From positions 1 through 10,753 of the forward strand of contig DOTV01000069.1 of assembly GCA_003520925.1 (NCBI GenBank): a stretch of 10,753 bases of DNA. The letters are read 5' to 3'. The translations under genes were made by a program, and so were the position numbers. Under the pieces are notes generated by a model. The model was not told where the DNA came from. It did not search any database and saw nothing but the letters and a program-made list of their open reading frames with translations. Position 1 is the stretch's first letter. Every line of letters starts with the position of its first letter. Of the stretch, positions 1 to 7,292 are shown one piece after another. Source of the stretch: Bacteroidales bacterium (GTDB lineage: Bacteria > Bacteroidota > Bacteroidia > Bacteroidales > VadinHA17).

Positions 1-1
1 A

Positions 2-841
2 AAGGCTATTATGCTGATTGACACTCTGATGTCAAATATAGTTAAAAATGATTTCTATCTTATCGATTGGAACGGGGAACCGACATTATGGGGAAAATGG
101 AATCCTGAATATGTTAATGAACGTCCTGAAATGGTTGGTGACCGGAAGCTCAATTCATCAAACATCATTGGAATGCTTCAGACTGCTTTCCATTTTACAA
201 AAAAGGAAAAATACAGGGAAGCTGCTTTCTATCTTATGAATGAACATGGATACCTGAATAACCTTACCCGTCCTTTGAGTAAAATCGGTCAGGCTCCACC
301 TGATTCTGATGCATGGAGTAAAATGTTGTCGGAGGGATGGAATCATTCCGACGATGAAATGTATTTCTGTGGATACTGGGGATTATACCGTTACTCTTTC
401 AATGATACCCTGAAAGCAAAATATAAGGCGGCAATTATAGACCATTGGAAAGCAGAGAAGCCTGAAAAAGAGGGTTTGTGGAATATCATTACTGCTCTCG
501 TAAATCCTGAAGAATTTGGACTGGAAGATGCAATATGGTATCTTCAGGAATACCCTCTGGACCTTATTGACTGGAGTGTTGACAACAATCACAGGAAAGA
601 TATAGAATTAATTCCGCCTGATTTCCGCAGTCAGACTATCAGGGAAGTTCTTCCTCCCGATGAACTGCCTGTTTCCAGGCATAATGCAAACCGTTTTATG
701 CTCGATGGAAATGGGGGAGGGAGATCAGAATACAGCGCTGGTGATATATGGTTGCTGCCCTATTGGATGGGGCGGTATCTTAAGGTAATAAGTTCACCAG
801 AAGGACAATCTGAGAACAAAATACTATCAGGTCAAAATTAA
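2..841 (+). CDS. Unrecognised protein, 3' part of a gene cut by the window edge
   Basis: The frame is open back to the first bases (Lys-Ala-Ile before the first ATG at 11), so this is probably the C-terminal part of a longer protein. An AAGG lies just before that ATG, so a true start there cannot be excluded. The visible 276 residues have no signal peptide or membrane segment. They are rich in Trp, Tyr and His-Asp clusters: PTLWGKWNPEY near residue 25, GWNHSDDEM near 110, WYLQEYPLDLIDW near 177 and HRKDIE near 195. The predicted content is mostly helical, with aromatic-rich loops, which recalls alpha/alpha-barrel carbohydrate-active enzymes, but I cannot assign a family or catalytic residues. 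It converges on the YdjC-type gene with 7 bp between stop codons and no visible terminator. That it is a real gene is clear from the length and composition; its function is unknown. Confidence 0.8.
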   Translation, partial: KAIMLIDTLMSNIVKNDFYLIDWNGEPTLWGKWNPEYVNERPEMVGDRKLNSSNIIGMLQTAFHFTKKEKYREAAFYLMNEHGYLNNLTRPLSKIGQAPPDSDAWSKMLSEGWNHSDDEMYFCGYWGLYRYSFNDTLKAKYKAAIIDHWKAEKPEKEGLWNIITALVNPEEFGLEDAIWYLQEYPLDLIDWSVDNNHRKDIELIPPDFRSQTIREVLPPDELPVSRHNANRFMLDGNGGGRSEYSAGDIWLLPYWMGRYLKVISSPEGQSENKILSGQN

Positions 842-848
842 TGTCTTT

Positions 849-1877
849 CTATTTTTCTCTCCTGGTAAACCTATTCATTACCTCTCTATAGGTGGTAATA
901 ATTATTCCGTTATCTGCGAAGAAACTCTTTACAACCGGATCTGAAAACAGCTGAGCCTCCCAGACCCTCTGCTGCCATGAACCGGTTATGGTTTTAAGAT
1001 TATCGGTTTCAACTGACGGATGAAAGATTATTTCTGTCAGTCCTGGCCCCAGGGAATTAACCAATTTGAAAAAGTTTGCTCTTTTTTCATCATATGTATT
1101 ACCATCAGGAACACTTGAAAAATTATCAAGCTTTGGCAGGGAGAACTGATTTAGCAGTTCCACAACGTCAGTTGTTATCGGGTAGCCTTCTTTCCGGAAA
1201 TTCTCTGCTATTGCAGGATCGGAGAGATCAATTGCATTTGCCGGAATTTTATATTCTTCTGCAATCTTTAGAAAGACTTTGAGATATTCCGGTGATGCGT
1301 ACATGGTTCCCATATGAGTATCGATATGGGAAGGAGTAAATCCCGCCTCAATCACTTTGTCAATCTGTGCACGGACTTCTGTTTCAACCTCACCTGCTGA
1401 CGCATGAGTGACTACCTCCGGGACATCATGCCACATTTTACCTTCGGGGTCTATCAATCCGGGAACTTTTGATTTTTCAGACACCGGTCCCCACCGGTAG
1501 GTTTTCCATTCGCTTGTAAGGGTAATATGAATACCGACATCCGGAGATTTCTGTGTCTTTGCCCATTCAACAAGCTCCATAGCGTTGGGGCATGGTACCA
1601 TAACTGCTGTTGAAAGAAGGTCACCTGTTTCAAAATAGTGTCTGACAGCAATATTAGCCTCTTCACACATTCCTGCATCATCGCAGTGAAGAAGAATTAC
1701 CTTGCTTCCGACGGGAAACCCAAGCTTTTCAGCATTTGTTTTCTTTGATTCAGTTACCTCTGATTTCTTCAGTGTACTGTTTTTGGATCTGTTGCAGGCA
1801 GGGAAAATGAAAAAAAACGCAGCAAAAACCAGGAGCGCAGATCTGTTGTTTGTAAAATCACCGATAAAACGTTTCAT
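849..1877 (-). CDS. YdjC/ChbG-family carbohydrate deacetylase, predicted lipoprotein
   Basis: The 342-residue product matches the YdjC/ChbG fold, a metal-dependent deacetylase family of which Escherichia coli ChbG acts on chitooligosaccharides. Visible signature residues are the Asp-Asp pair in HCDDAG (66-67), His117 in GIHITLTSEW, His184/Asp186/His188 in HIDTHMG, and FHPS (285-288). Together these give the expected Asp and His metal ligands. The N-terminus is a signal peptide: MKR, a hydrophobic stretch at 14-25, then FPAC with Cys28 as the likely lipidated residue, followed by a polar Lys/Ser/Glu linker to about residue 55. This predicts a membrane-anchored, extracytoplasmic enzyme, unlike the cytoplasmic ChbG. 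Ser rather than acidic residues follows the Cys, so surface export is not indicated. The substrate cannot be read from the sequence. The ATG at 1877 has an A/T-rich leader without Shine-Dalgarno. It lies downstream of the AI-2E permease across a G-rich repeat. Confidence 0.9.
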   Translation of the reverse strand: MKRFIGDFTNNRSALLVFAAFFFIFPACNRSKNSTLKKSEVTESKKTNAEKLGFPVGSKVILLHCDDAGMCEEANIAVRHYFETGDLLSTAVMVPCPNAMELVEWAKTQKSPDVGIHITLTSEWKTYRWGPVSEKSKVPGLIDPEGKMWHDVPEVVTHASAGEVETEVRAQIDKVIEAGFTPSHIDTHMGTMYASPEYLKVFLKIAEEYKIPANAIDLSDPAIAENFRKEGYPITTDVVELLNQFSLPKLDNFSSVPDGNTYDEKRANFFKLVNSLGPGLTEIIFHPSVETDNLKTITGSWQQRVWEAQLFSDPVVKSFFADNGIIITTYREVMNRFTRREK

Positions 1878-1903
1878 AATAATTGTTTTTAAATATTAAC
1901 CAA

Positions 1904-1922
1904 CCCACTCCCCGCCCCTCCC
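1904..1922 (-). other. Canonical G-quadruplex motif upstream of the deacetylase gene
   Basis: On the minus strand this reads GGG-A-GGGG-C-GGGG-AGT-GGG: four G-runs of at least three with loops of 1, 1 and 3 nt, which fits the standard G3+N1-7 rule. It is on the same strand as the flanking genes, so a readthrough transcript would carry it about 27 nt before the deacetylase start codon. That it folds, or affects expression, is inference. Confidence 0.55.
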
Positions 1923-1930
1923 AGGAGGGG
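1915..1930. other. Short perfect hairpin in the first repeat copy
   Basis: The arms CCCCTCC (1915-1921) and GGAGGGG (1924-1930) are perfect inverted repeats separated by 2 nt. The left arm overlaps the G-quadruplex motif, so in RNA the two structures would compete. No T-run follows on either strand, so it is not a typical intrinsic terminator. Confidence 0.6.
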
Positions 1931-1958
1931 AGCCTACAAAACCAACCCACCCCCAGCC

Positions 1959-1974
1959 CCCCGCCGAAGCAGGG
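1959..1974 (-). other. UUCG-tetraloop hairpin just downstream of the AI-2E permease stop codon
   Basis: On the minus strand the sequence is CCCTGC-TTCG-GCGGGG: a 6-bp stem with one U-G wobble, closed by C(UUCG)G, an exceptionally stable tetraloop class. It begins about 9 nt after the permease stop codon. No U-run follows (the next bases are GGCTGGGGG), so it would act as an mRNA 3'-end or RNA-stability element rather than a classical terminator, if it has a role at all. Confidence 0.55.
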
Positions 1975-1983
1975 CAGGCACTC

Positions 1984-3087
1984 CTATTTTTCATTTATTG
2001 TTTCAGTAAGCTTTTTGACCACCCTGAACTGCTGGAAGAATTCCTTTGCGATCACCCTTAAAAGCGTATAAACAGGCACCGCCATCAACATCCCTATTAA
2101 TCCTGCAAGTCCGCCACCGATAATAATTACAAGGAATATCTCAAGCGGATGTGATTTAACGCTTTTCGAATAAATTACAGGAACAAGAATGTTGTTATCG
2201 ATGAAATTCACAACCAGAAATACCCCTGCAAGTTTTAATATCACTGGCAGAAATTCATTATATGAACCGGTTGCGAGTGTTGATGTAACACCCAGAATGA
2301 TTCCGATAGTTGAGCCTATTATCGGTCCGAGATATGGGATTATATTCATGATCCCCCCGAAAAATCCTATGAGGAGTGCATTTTTAACACCAAAAATCAG
2401 GAGTCCTATTGTAATCAGCGACATTACTCCGATCAACTCGAGCAAAACACCAATATAGTACCGGATAAGCAGGTTTTTGGATTCAGCAACCACTTTATGG
2501 GTTGCAGGATGATGTTCAGTAGGAACAAATAGAAGAAGAATCTCCTCGAACATATTTTCATCTTTTAGAAAAAAGAAAGCAATAAAAAGTATAGAGAACA
2601 ATCCAATGAAGATATTTCCAGCAACACTTACGAAATTACCAAGCAGCGGTCCGACGCTTCCAAGATCTACCAATGACTTGGCTTTACCAACAAGAAAATC
2701 CTGGATTGTTTGTCCTTCAGGGATTGCCCCCAGCAGATGAAGTTTCTCATCCAGCCAGTGGAGAGGTCCCTCCAGGTTCTGGGCAATCTGTCCCACATCG
2801 ATCTTTGATATAGTCTCTGCCTGGTTGATTATGAGGGGAACAAAAATGGCTATCAGCCCAAGCAAAATAAGGACAATTACAAAAAGAGATAACAAAGTGC
2901 TCAGGAAATGTGGCATCCTTAGCTTTTTAATATGCATCCTGTCAAAAAACCGCACCAACGGCTGGCCTATGAATGAAAGAACTGCCGCAATCATAACCCA
3001 GGCAATTATATAGGAGAAGCGCCAGATCATATAACCCAGGATTGCCAGGACTAATATGTACCCGGTATATTTTAAAACCTGTTTCAT
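1984..3087 (-). CDS. AI-2E family transporter (YdiK/PerM/TqsA-like permease)
   Basis: The 367-residue integral membrane protein has the layout of the AI-2E exporter family. It has two N-terminal helices (about 7-45), a third at 63-88, a soluble stretch at 90-150 and a cluster of helices from about 152 to 345. Family landmarks are FFFLKDE (171-177), the IPYLGPIIG loop (250-258), and VPVIYSKSVKSHPLE (302-316) followed by the Gly-rich GGGLAGLIGMLMAVPVY (324-340). Members range from autoinducer-2 exporters to Na+/H+ antiporters and uncharacterised permeases, so the substrate is open; no quorum-sensing gene is nearby. The length is normal for the family. The ATG at 3087 has no Shine-Dalgarno and an A/T-rich leader. 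It lies 89 bp after the MFS gene, with a palindromic repeat between them. Confidence 0.92.
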   Translation of the reverse strand: MKQVLKYTGYILVLAILGYMIWRFSYIIAWVMIAAVLSFIGQPLVRFFDRMHIKKLRMPHFLSTLLSLFVIVLILLGLIAIFVPLIINQAETISKIDVGQIAQNLEGPLHWLDEKLHLLGAIPEGQTIQDFLVGKAKSLVDLGSVGPLLGNFVSVAGNIFIGLFSILFIAFFFLKDENMFEEILLLFVPTEHHPATHKVVAESKNLLIRYYIGVLLELIGVMSLITIGLLIFGVKNALLIGFFGGIMNIIPYLGPIIGSTIGIILGVTSTLATGSYNEFLPVILKLAGVFLVVNFIDNNILVPVIYSKSVKSHPLEIFLVIIIGGGLAGLIGMLMAVPVYTLLRVIAKEFFQQFRVVKKLTETINEK

Positions 3088-3130
3088 GAAAGGTATGGTT
3101 AATCAGGTTATAAATTTAATAAATATTTCG

Positions 3131-3158
3131 CCCCTAAATCCCCTGAAGGGGATTAAAT
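3131..3158. repeat. CCCCTAAATCCCCT-type palindromic intergenic repeat
   Basis: The core AATCCCCT-GA-AGGGGATT (3137-3154) is a perfect 8-bp inverted repeat with a 2-nt centre (7 bp with a TGAA loop in RNA), preceded by CGCCCCTAA. It sits in the gap between the MFS stop codon and the AI-2E start. No T-run follows on the transcribed strand. Similar CCCCTAAA/AGGGGA palindromes are frequent in Bacteroidota intergenic DNA (general knowledge). It differs in sequence from the element at 1898-1980, so the window holds two repeat types. Confidence 0.6.
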
Positions 3159-3176
3159 GACAATCAACATTTGGAC

Positions 3177-4397
3177 TCATTCAGTGGGTTGGGGCAGAAA
3201 AATTTGTCGGTTTCTAGATTTCAGGAAAAATATCAGCATTAATATCGCTGAGACTGATGCCGTAGCGGCTCCGAAGTAGAATGGTACCGATGAATTGATC
3301 TTGTCATAAAGAAATCCCGCAATCAGGCTGGCAGGAAGCAAGGTCACTCCCAGAAGCGCATTATAGATTCCCAGCCCTGTTCCTTTTTTGTTATTGTCGA
3401 TCATATCTGAGATGAATGCTTTCTGAATACCATCTGTTGCAGCTGAATACAATCCATAAAGTGCGAAAAGTGCAATGATTGCCCTCATACTTGTACTTAT
3501 CCCAAATCCGAAATAAACAATAGCATAGATCAGGAATCCGGCTATCAGAATCTTCTCCTTACCGACTCTGTCAGCAAGGGAACCGACAGGAATTGATGCG
3601 AATACAGATATCACATTTGTAACCATGTAGACCAGGGGTATCAGTGCGACTTTAATTCCCACATCGTTTGCCTTTACCATTAGCAATGCGTCGGTTGAGT
3701 TGCCAAGCGTGAAAAAAAACACAATGATCAGAAAGAAATAATACTTTGCCGGGAAATCCTTAAAGTGAAATTTTACGAAAAGCTCGGTGTTGTTTTTCCT
3801 GGCCTCCTTTATCCCAAATACAAGTACTAGAATAGCAAGTATTGCGGGTACTCCGGCTACAAAGAATATCAATCTGTAGTTCCCGGGGATTGATGACAAC
3901 AGTGCAAAAGCAATTAACGGACCTGCTATGGCACCACTGTTGTCCATTGCTTTCTGCAGTCCGAAACTTCTGCCACTCTCCCCGTCAGTTATCGACCCGG
4001 CGATCAGACTGTCACGAGGGGCAGTTCTGATGCCTTTGCCGAACCGCTCTATGAATCTGAGGATAAGTACATGGATCGGCGAGACAACAAAAGTATATAA
4101 TGGAATAATCAGCGCCGACAGGCCATATCCTGCCAGCATGAATGGTTTGTTCCTGCCTGTCTTATCGCTCCAGAAACCTGACAGGACTTTGACCAGTGCC
4201 GAAGTACTTTCGGCAACACCCTCAATCAATGCCAGACCCGTTTTTGATGCTCCTATTGACATAAGAAACATAGGCATTACTGAATAGACCATCTTAACAG
4301 ATGTATCAGTCAGGAAACTTGTCAGGCCTGTAAAAAATATGTTCCTGTTAAATCCGAAGATTCCGGATCGTTTTTTCTCTTTATCTGATCCTTTCAT
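3177..4397 (-). CDS. Major facilitator superfamily (MFS) permease
   Basis: I read a 406-residue MFS transporter starting at ATG 4397. The open frame extends to a TTG at 4439, but that start would overlap the ATPase gene by 59 nt and add a polar, unlikely N-terminus; the ATG gives a 17-nt overlap. About 12 hydrophobic segments are visible in two halves, separated by a charged loop near 195-215. The first half carries the loop motif GFWSDKTGRNKP (74-85), a variant of MFS motif A, and RFGKGIRTAPRDSL (118-131). The second half repeats the motif as GSLADRVGKEK (272-282), followed by DGIQKAFISD and GLGIYNALLG. The R-GKG-RTAPRD signature marks a clade of bacterial MFS proteins usually annotated as drug or unknown-substrate transporters; the substrate is not predictable. 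The overlap with the ATPase gene suggests translational coupling. Confidence 0.9.
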   Translation of the reverse strand: MKGSDKEKKRSGIFGFNRNIFFTGLTSFLTDTSVKMVYSVMPMFLMSIGASKTGLALIEGVAESTSALVKVLSGFWSDKTGRNKPFMLAGYGLSALIIPLYTFVVSPIHVLILRFIERFGKGIRTAPRDSLIAGSITDGESGRSFGLQKAMDNSGAIAGPLIAFALLSSIPGNYRLIFFVAGVPAILAILVLVFGIKEARKNNTELFVKFHFKDFPAKYYFFLIIVFFFTLGNSTDALLMVKANDVGIKVALIPLVYMVTNVISVFASIPVGSLADRVGKEKILIAGFLIYAIVYFGFGISTSMRAIIALFALYGLYSAATDGIQKAFISDMIDNNKKGTGLGIYNALLGVTLLPASLIAGFLYDKINSSVPFYFGAATASVSAILMLIFFLKSRNRQIFLPQPTE

Positions 4398-7059
4398 CCC
4401 TGGTGGTATTGATCCTGAACAATTTGAAAATATCAACAACCAGAATAGGAATAAGCGACATTAAGGCAACAGCAAGCCAGTGCCTGCCGTCGAGTTCTGT
4501 CAGACTAAAAGCATCGCGGACAGGAGGGATGAGCAGTACAATCAAAGCCAGTGCAGCCGAAACGGCAATTGCCGCTATTAACGGAATATTTTTGAAAGGG
4601 CTGATAGCCAGCGATGACCTGGTATTTGAATGCAGGTTCCGGACATGGGCAAGCTGTGCAAACATGAGGGTAGCAAAAGCCATGGTCTGCCCAAGAACCA
4701 CTCCCTGCTCCCGCAGGCCGATAATGAATGCCGCCAGCGGGATTGCACCAATCATTATGCCCTGGTACATTATTCGCCACACCATCCCGTTTGTCATAAA
4801 CCCTTTCTTTGAATTCCTTGGTTTTCTGTTCATAATTCCTTTTTCAGCCGGATCAACACTTAGTGCAAGCGCCGGAAGGCTGTCGGTGACAAGGTTCACC
4901 CAGAGAATATGAATTGGCAGAAGGGGAGTCCCGAGGTTGAAGATCGATGTTACAAGCAAAAGGAATATCTCACCGATATTCGTTGAGAGAAGAAACTGGA
5001 TAGCTTTGAGTATATTGTCATAAATCCTTCTTCCCTCCTCTACCGCCGATACAATAGTTGCAAAATTATCATCGGTAAGGACCATATCGGCTGCACCCTT
5101 GGCGACATCCGTGCCAACGATACCCATTGCTGCACCTATATCAGCTTGTTTCAGGGCCGGAGCATCATTTACTCCGTCGCCGGTCATTGCAACAACTTCA
5201 TTGTGCTTCTGCAGGGCTTTAACGATCCGGACCTTATGTTCGGGAGCCACTCTTGCATATACAGCGTATTTATGCACGTTTGATGCAAACTCCGCTTCGC
5301 TTTGTTTTTCAAGATCAGCCCCTGTAACAGCAGCATCTCCATCCCTTAATATTCCGATCTCACGGGCAATAGCCATGGCTGTTCCCAGATGATCTCCGGT
5401 TATCATTACAGCTCTTATTCCTGCTGTATTGCATTTAGTTACGGCTTCCACTACCTCAGGTCTTGCAGGATCAATCATTCCCAGCATTCCGATAAAAATA
5501 AGTCCGGTCTCAAGATCACCTATATGAACATTCCGGGGAGCTTCCTGCAGATCCTTGTATGCCATTGCCAGTACACGCAGAGCAGAACCGGCCATTGCTT
5601 CGTTAGCCTGGAGAATCTTTCTCTTATCATCAGCTTCGACAGGGCGTATAATTCCATTTATGATTATTCTGTCGCATACTGCGAGAACCTCATCGAGTCC
5701 TCCCTTTACATTTACCCGGATATTAGTACCCGACATCCTGTTGACTGTCGTCATTCGTTTCCTCTCTGAGTCGAAAGGGATTTCGGCTATTCTTGGAAAT
5801 CTTTTTTCAACCTCATCCTTATTCACTCCATAAAGGATCCCGAAATCGAGCAGGGCTGTCTCAGTCGGATCACCCGTAAATTCTATTGTTCCATCATCAT
5901 TGGTCCTCGCCTGTGCATCAGCACAAAGAACGGAAATTGCAAGAAGTCTGTTTTCTTCATCATTTAGAAGGGTAGCTGGAGCAGCTCTGTTGATTACATC
6001 ATGTTTGTGATTGACATATGCTTCCACAATGGTCATTTTATTCTGGGTAAGAGTGCCGGTCTTATCAGAGCATATAAAAGTCGCGCTTCCAAGGGTCTCG
6101 ACAGAGGGAAGAGTACGGATTATGGCGTTTTTCTTTACCATTCGCTGAACACCTATAGCAAGCACCACCGTCGAAACGGCAGGAAGACCTTCCGGGATCG
6201 CTGCAACGGCGAGGCTTACGGCTGTCATAAACATGCTTATTACCGAATTCCCGTACAGTATACCAACCAGAAAAATCAATCCGCAAATTGCAAGAGCGGC
6301 TATCCCAAGGACTTTCCCAAGCTGGGAGAGACGGCGGCTCATTGGTGTTTCAGTTTCAACTGTCTCCTGCAGGAGATTTGCAATCTTGCCTACCTCGGTC
6401 TGCATTCCTGTAGCGACCACAATTCCTCGTCCACGGCCATAGGTTACCATACCGCTCGAAAAAGCCATGTTCACCCGGTCACCAAGGGGAATTTCCTTAC
6501 CGGGCAGAGTATCCGTCCGCTTTTCAACAGGTACCGATTCACCGGTCAGCGCTGATTCTTGTATCTTAAGATTGACAGCTTCAGAGAGCCGCAGGTCGGC
6601 AGGAATGATAGCCCCGGTCTCAAGGATAACAATATCTCCGGGTACAAGATTCTGCGTCAGTACCTCTTTTATTACTCCGTCGCGCAATACCCTGGTAAGC
6701 GGGGCTGCGAGGCTTTTAAGGGCTTCAAGTGATGTTTCAGCCTTTCTCTCCTGAAATGCTCCCACAAACGCATTCACTATCAGAATACCCAATATTACAT
6801 ATGTATCGAGCAATCCTTCTCCTTCCTTTACACCAACCACTCCTGATATAGCAGCTGCAATAAGCAGAATGATTATCATAAAGCTTTTAAACTGCTCAAG
6901 GAACAAAATGACAAAGCTCTTCCTTCGTTTTGAAGCAAGTTGGTTATATCCATATTCTCCAAGCCTTCGTTTAACTTCATCAGTGCTCAGGCCAACTGTG
7001 GCATCACTCTTAAGACTGGTTATTATTTCGCTGGCTTCCTTCCTGTAAAATTGTATCAT
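4381..7059 (-). CDS. Cation-translocating P-type ATPase, Ca2+-type (P2)
   Basis: The 892-residue protein is a full-length P2-type ATPase that pumps cations across the inner membrane using ATP. In order: an N-terminal cation-ATPase segment (1-75), actuator domain with TGES (172-175), M4 with PEGLP (289-293), phosphorylation site DKTGTLT (Asp332), a nucleotide-binding domain with KGG in place of the usual KGA (452-454), TGD (554-556), the hinge TGDGVNDAP (626-634), and a C-terminal six-helix region. By eye against SERCA, the Ca2+ ligands Glu290 (M4), Asn694 and Glu697 (M5) and Asn722, Thr725 and Asp726 (M6) are kept, while the M8 Glu aligns with Gln802. Ca2+ export is therefore likely, though related pumps move Mn2+ or Na+. 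The ATG at 7059 follows an A/T-rich leader in a 233-bp gap, so a promoter is probably there, but I cannot pick out a clear -33/-7 pair. Confidence 0.95.
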   Translation of the reverse strand: MIQFYRKEASEIITSLKSDATVGLSTDEVKRRLGEYGYNQLASKRRKSFVILFLEQFKSFMIIILLIAAAISGVVGVKEGEGLLDTYVILGILIVNAFVGAFQERKAETSLEALKSLAAPLTRVLRDGVIKEVLTQNLVPGDIVILETGAIIPADLRLSEAVNLKIQESALTGESVPVEKRTDTLPGKEIPLGDRVNMAFSSGMVTYGRGRGIVVATGMQTEVGKIANLLQETVETETPMSRRLSQLGKVLGIAALAICGLIFLVGILYGNSVISMFMTAVSLAVAAIPEGLPAVSTVVLAIGVQRMVKKNAIIRTLPSVETLGSATFICSDKTGTLTQNKMTIVEAYVNHKHDVINRAAPATLLNDEENRLLAISVLCADAQARTNDDGTIEFTGDPTETALLDFGILYGVNKDEVEKRFPRIAEIPFDSERKRMTTVNRMSGTNIRVNVKGGLDEVLAVCDRIIINGIIRPVEADDKRKILQANEAMAGSALRVLAMAYKDLQEAPRNVHIGDLETGLIFIGMLGMIDPARPEVVEAVTKCNTAGIRAVMITGDHLGTAMAIAREIGILRDGDAAVTGADLEKQSEAEFASNVHKYAVYARVAPEHKVRIVKALQKHNEVVAMTGDGVNDAPALKQADIGAAMGIVGTDVAKGAADMVLTDDNFATIVSAVEEGRRIYDNILKAIQFLLSTNIGEIFLLLVTSIFNLGTPLLPIHILWVNLVTDSLPALALSVDPAEKGIMNRKPRNSKKGFMTNGMVWRIMYQGIMIGAIPLAAFIIGLREQGVVLGQTMAFATLMFAQLAHVRNLHSNTRSSLAISPFKNIPLIAAIAVSAALALIVLLIPPVRDAFSLTELDGRHWLAVALMSLIPILVVDIFKLFRINTTRDERIR

Positions 7060-7292
7060 AAGAAATAATGCTTTAATAAATGTGCTAAATCATTCCCGAC
7101 GTCATTGCAAAATGAATCAGGATAGCGCAATAATTTTCTAAAATAGCAAAAAAAGAGTAACTGATCAATTCATAATTCAGTTTCCACAAACCGGCTACCT
7201 GGGAAAAACAGTGCGAGTTTGCTTATCTCGTTAATTGGAGGGAGCTTAAGCAGTTGCAGGAGAAGAAAACCTGTGGGAAGAGATAATATTTT

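Larger units (their letters stand above)
1898..1980. repeat. C-rich intergenic double repeat (G-rich on the transcribed strand)
   Basis: The gap between the permease and the deacetylase holds two degenerate copies of one unit, starting at 1898 and 1940 (42-bp period). Both begin AACCAACCCAC and continue with C-runs, then diverge into different hairpin-forming 3' halves. The strong C/G strand bias and palindromic tail are unlike the surrounding coding DNA. Elements of this style are common between genes in Bacteroidota genomes (general knowledge); whether this exact unit is multicopy here cannot be seen in one window. Confidence 0.7.

Noticed and set aside
842..848. Possible bidirectional terminator between the convergent stop codons at 841 and 849.
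   Set aside because: There are only 7 bp between the genes, and no hairpin with a T-run is visible around them.
1984..3087. Reading the AI-2E permease as evidence for a quorum-sensing locus.
   Set aside because: The family is functionally broad and no luxS, lsr or sensor gene is present nearby.
3184..3192. GTGGGTTGG at the 3' end of the MFS gene matches, inverted, the CCAACCCAC head of the repeat at 1898-1980.
   Set aside because: It is only a 9-nt match inside coding sequence, with no further similarity on either side; chance is adequate.
4403..4912. Long plus-strand frames opposite the ATPase, MFS and rhamnosidase genes.
   Set aside because: They are antisense shadows of genes with clear family motifs and have no recognisable protein features of their own.
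7164..7292. An open frame of about 40 codons continues in frame after the rhamnosidase TGA stop, suggesting readthrough or a truncated C-terminus.
   Set aside because: The C-terminal domain already ends normally (SGEYNFTCPL), and a stop-free run of this length is expected by chance.
7060..7292. The 233-bp gap upstream of the ATPase gene, searched for promoter, small gene, RNA or terminator.
   Set aside because: Only a partial -7 match (TCATTTTG on the minus strand) with no -33 partner, an isolated GCTTAAGC palindrome and weak hairpins were seen; none could be supported.
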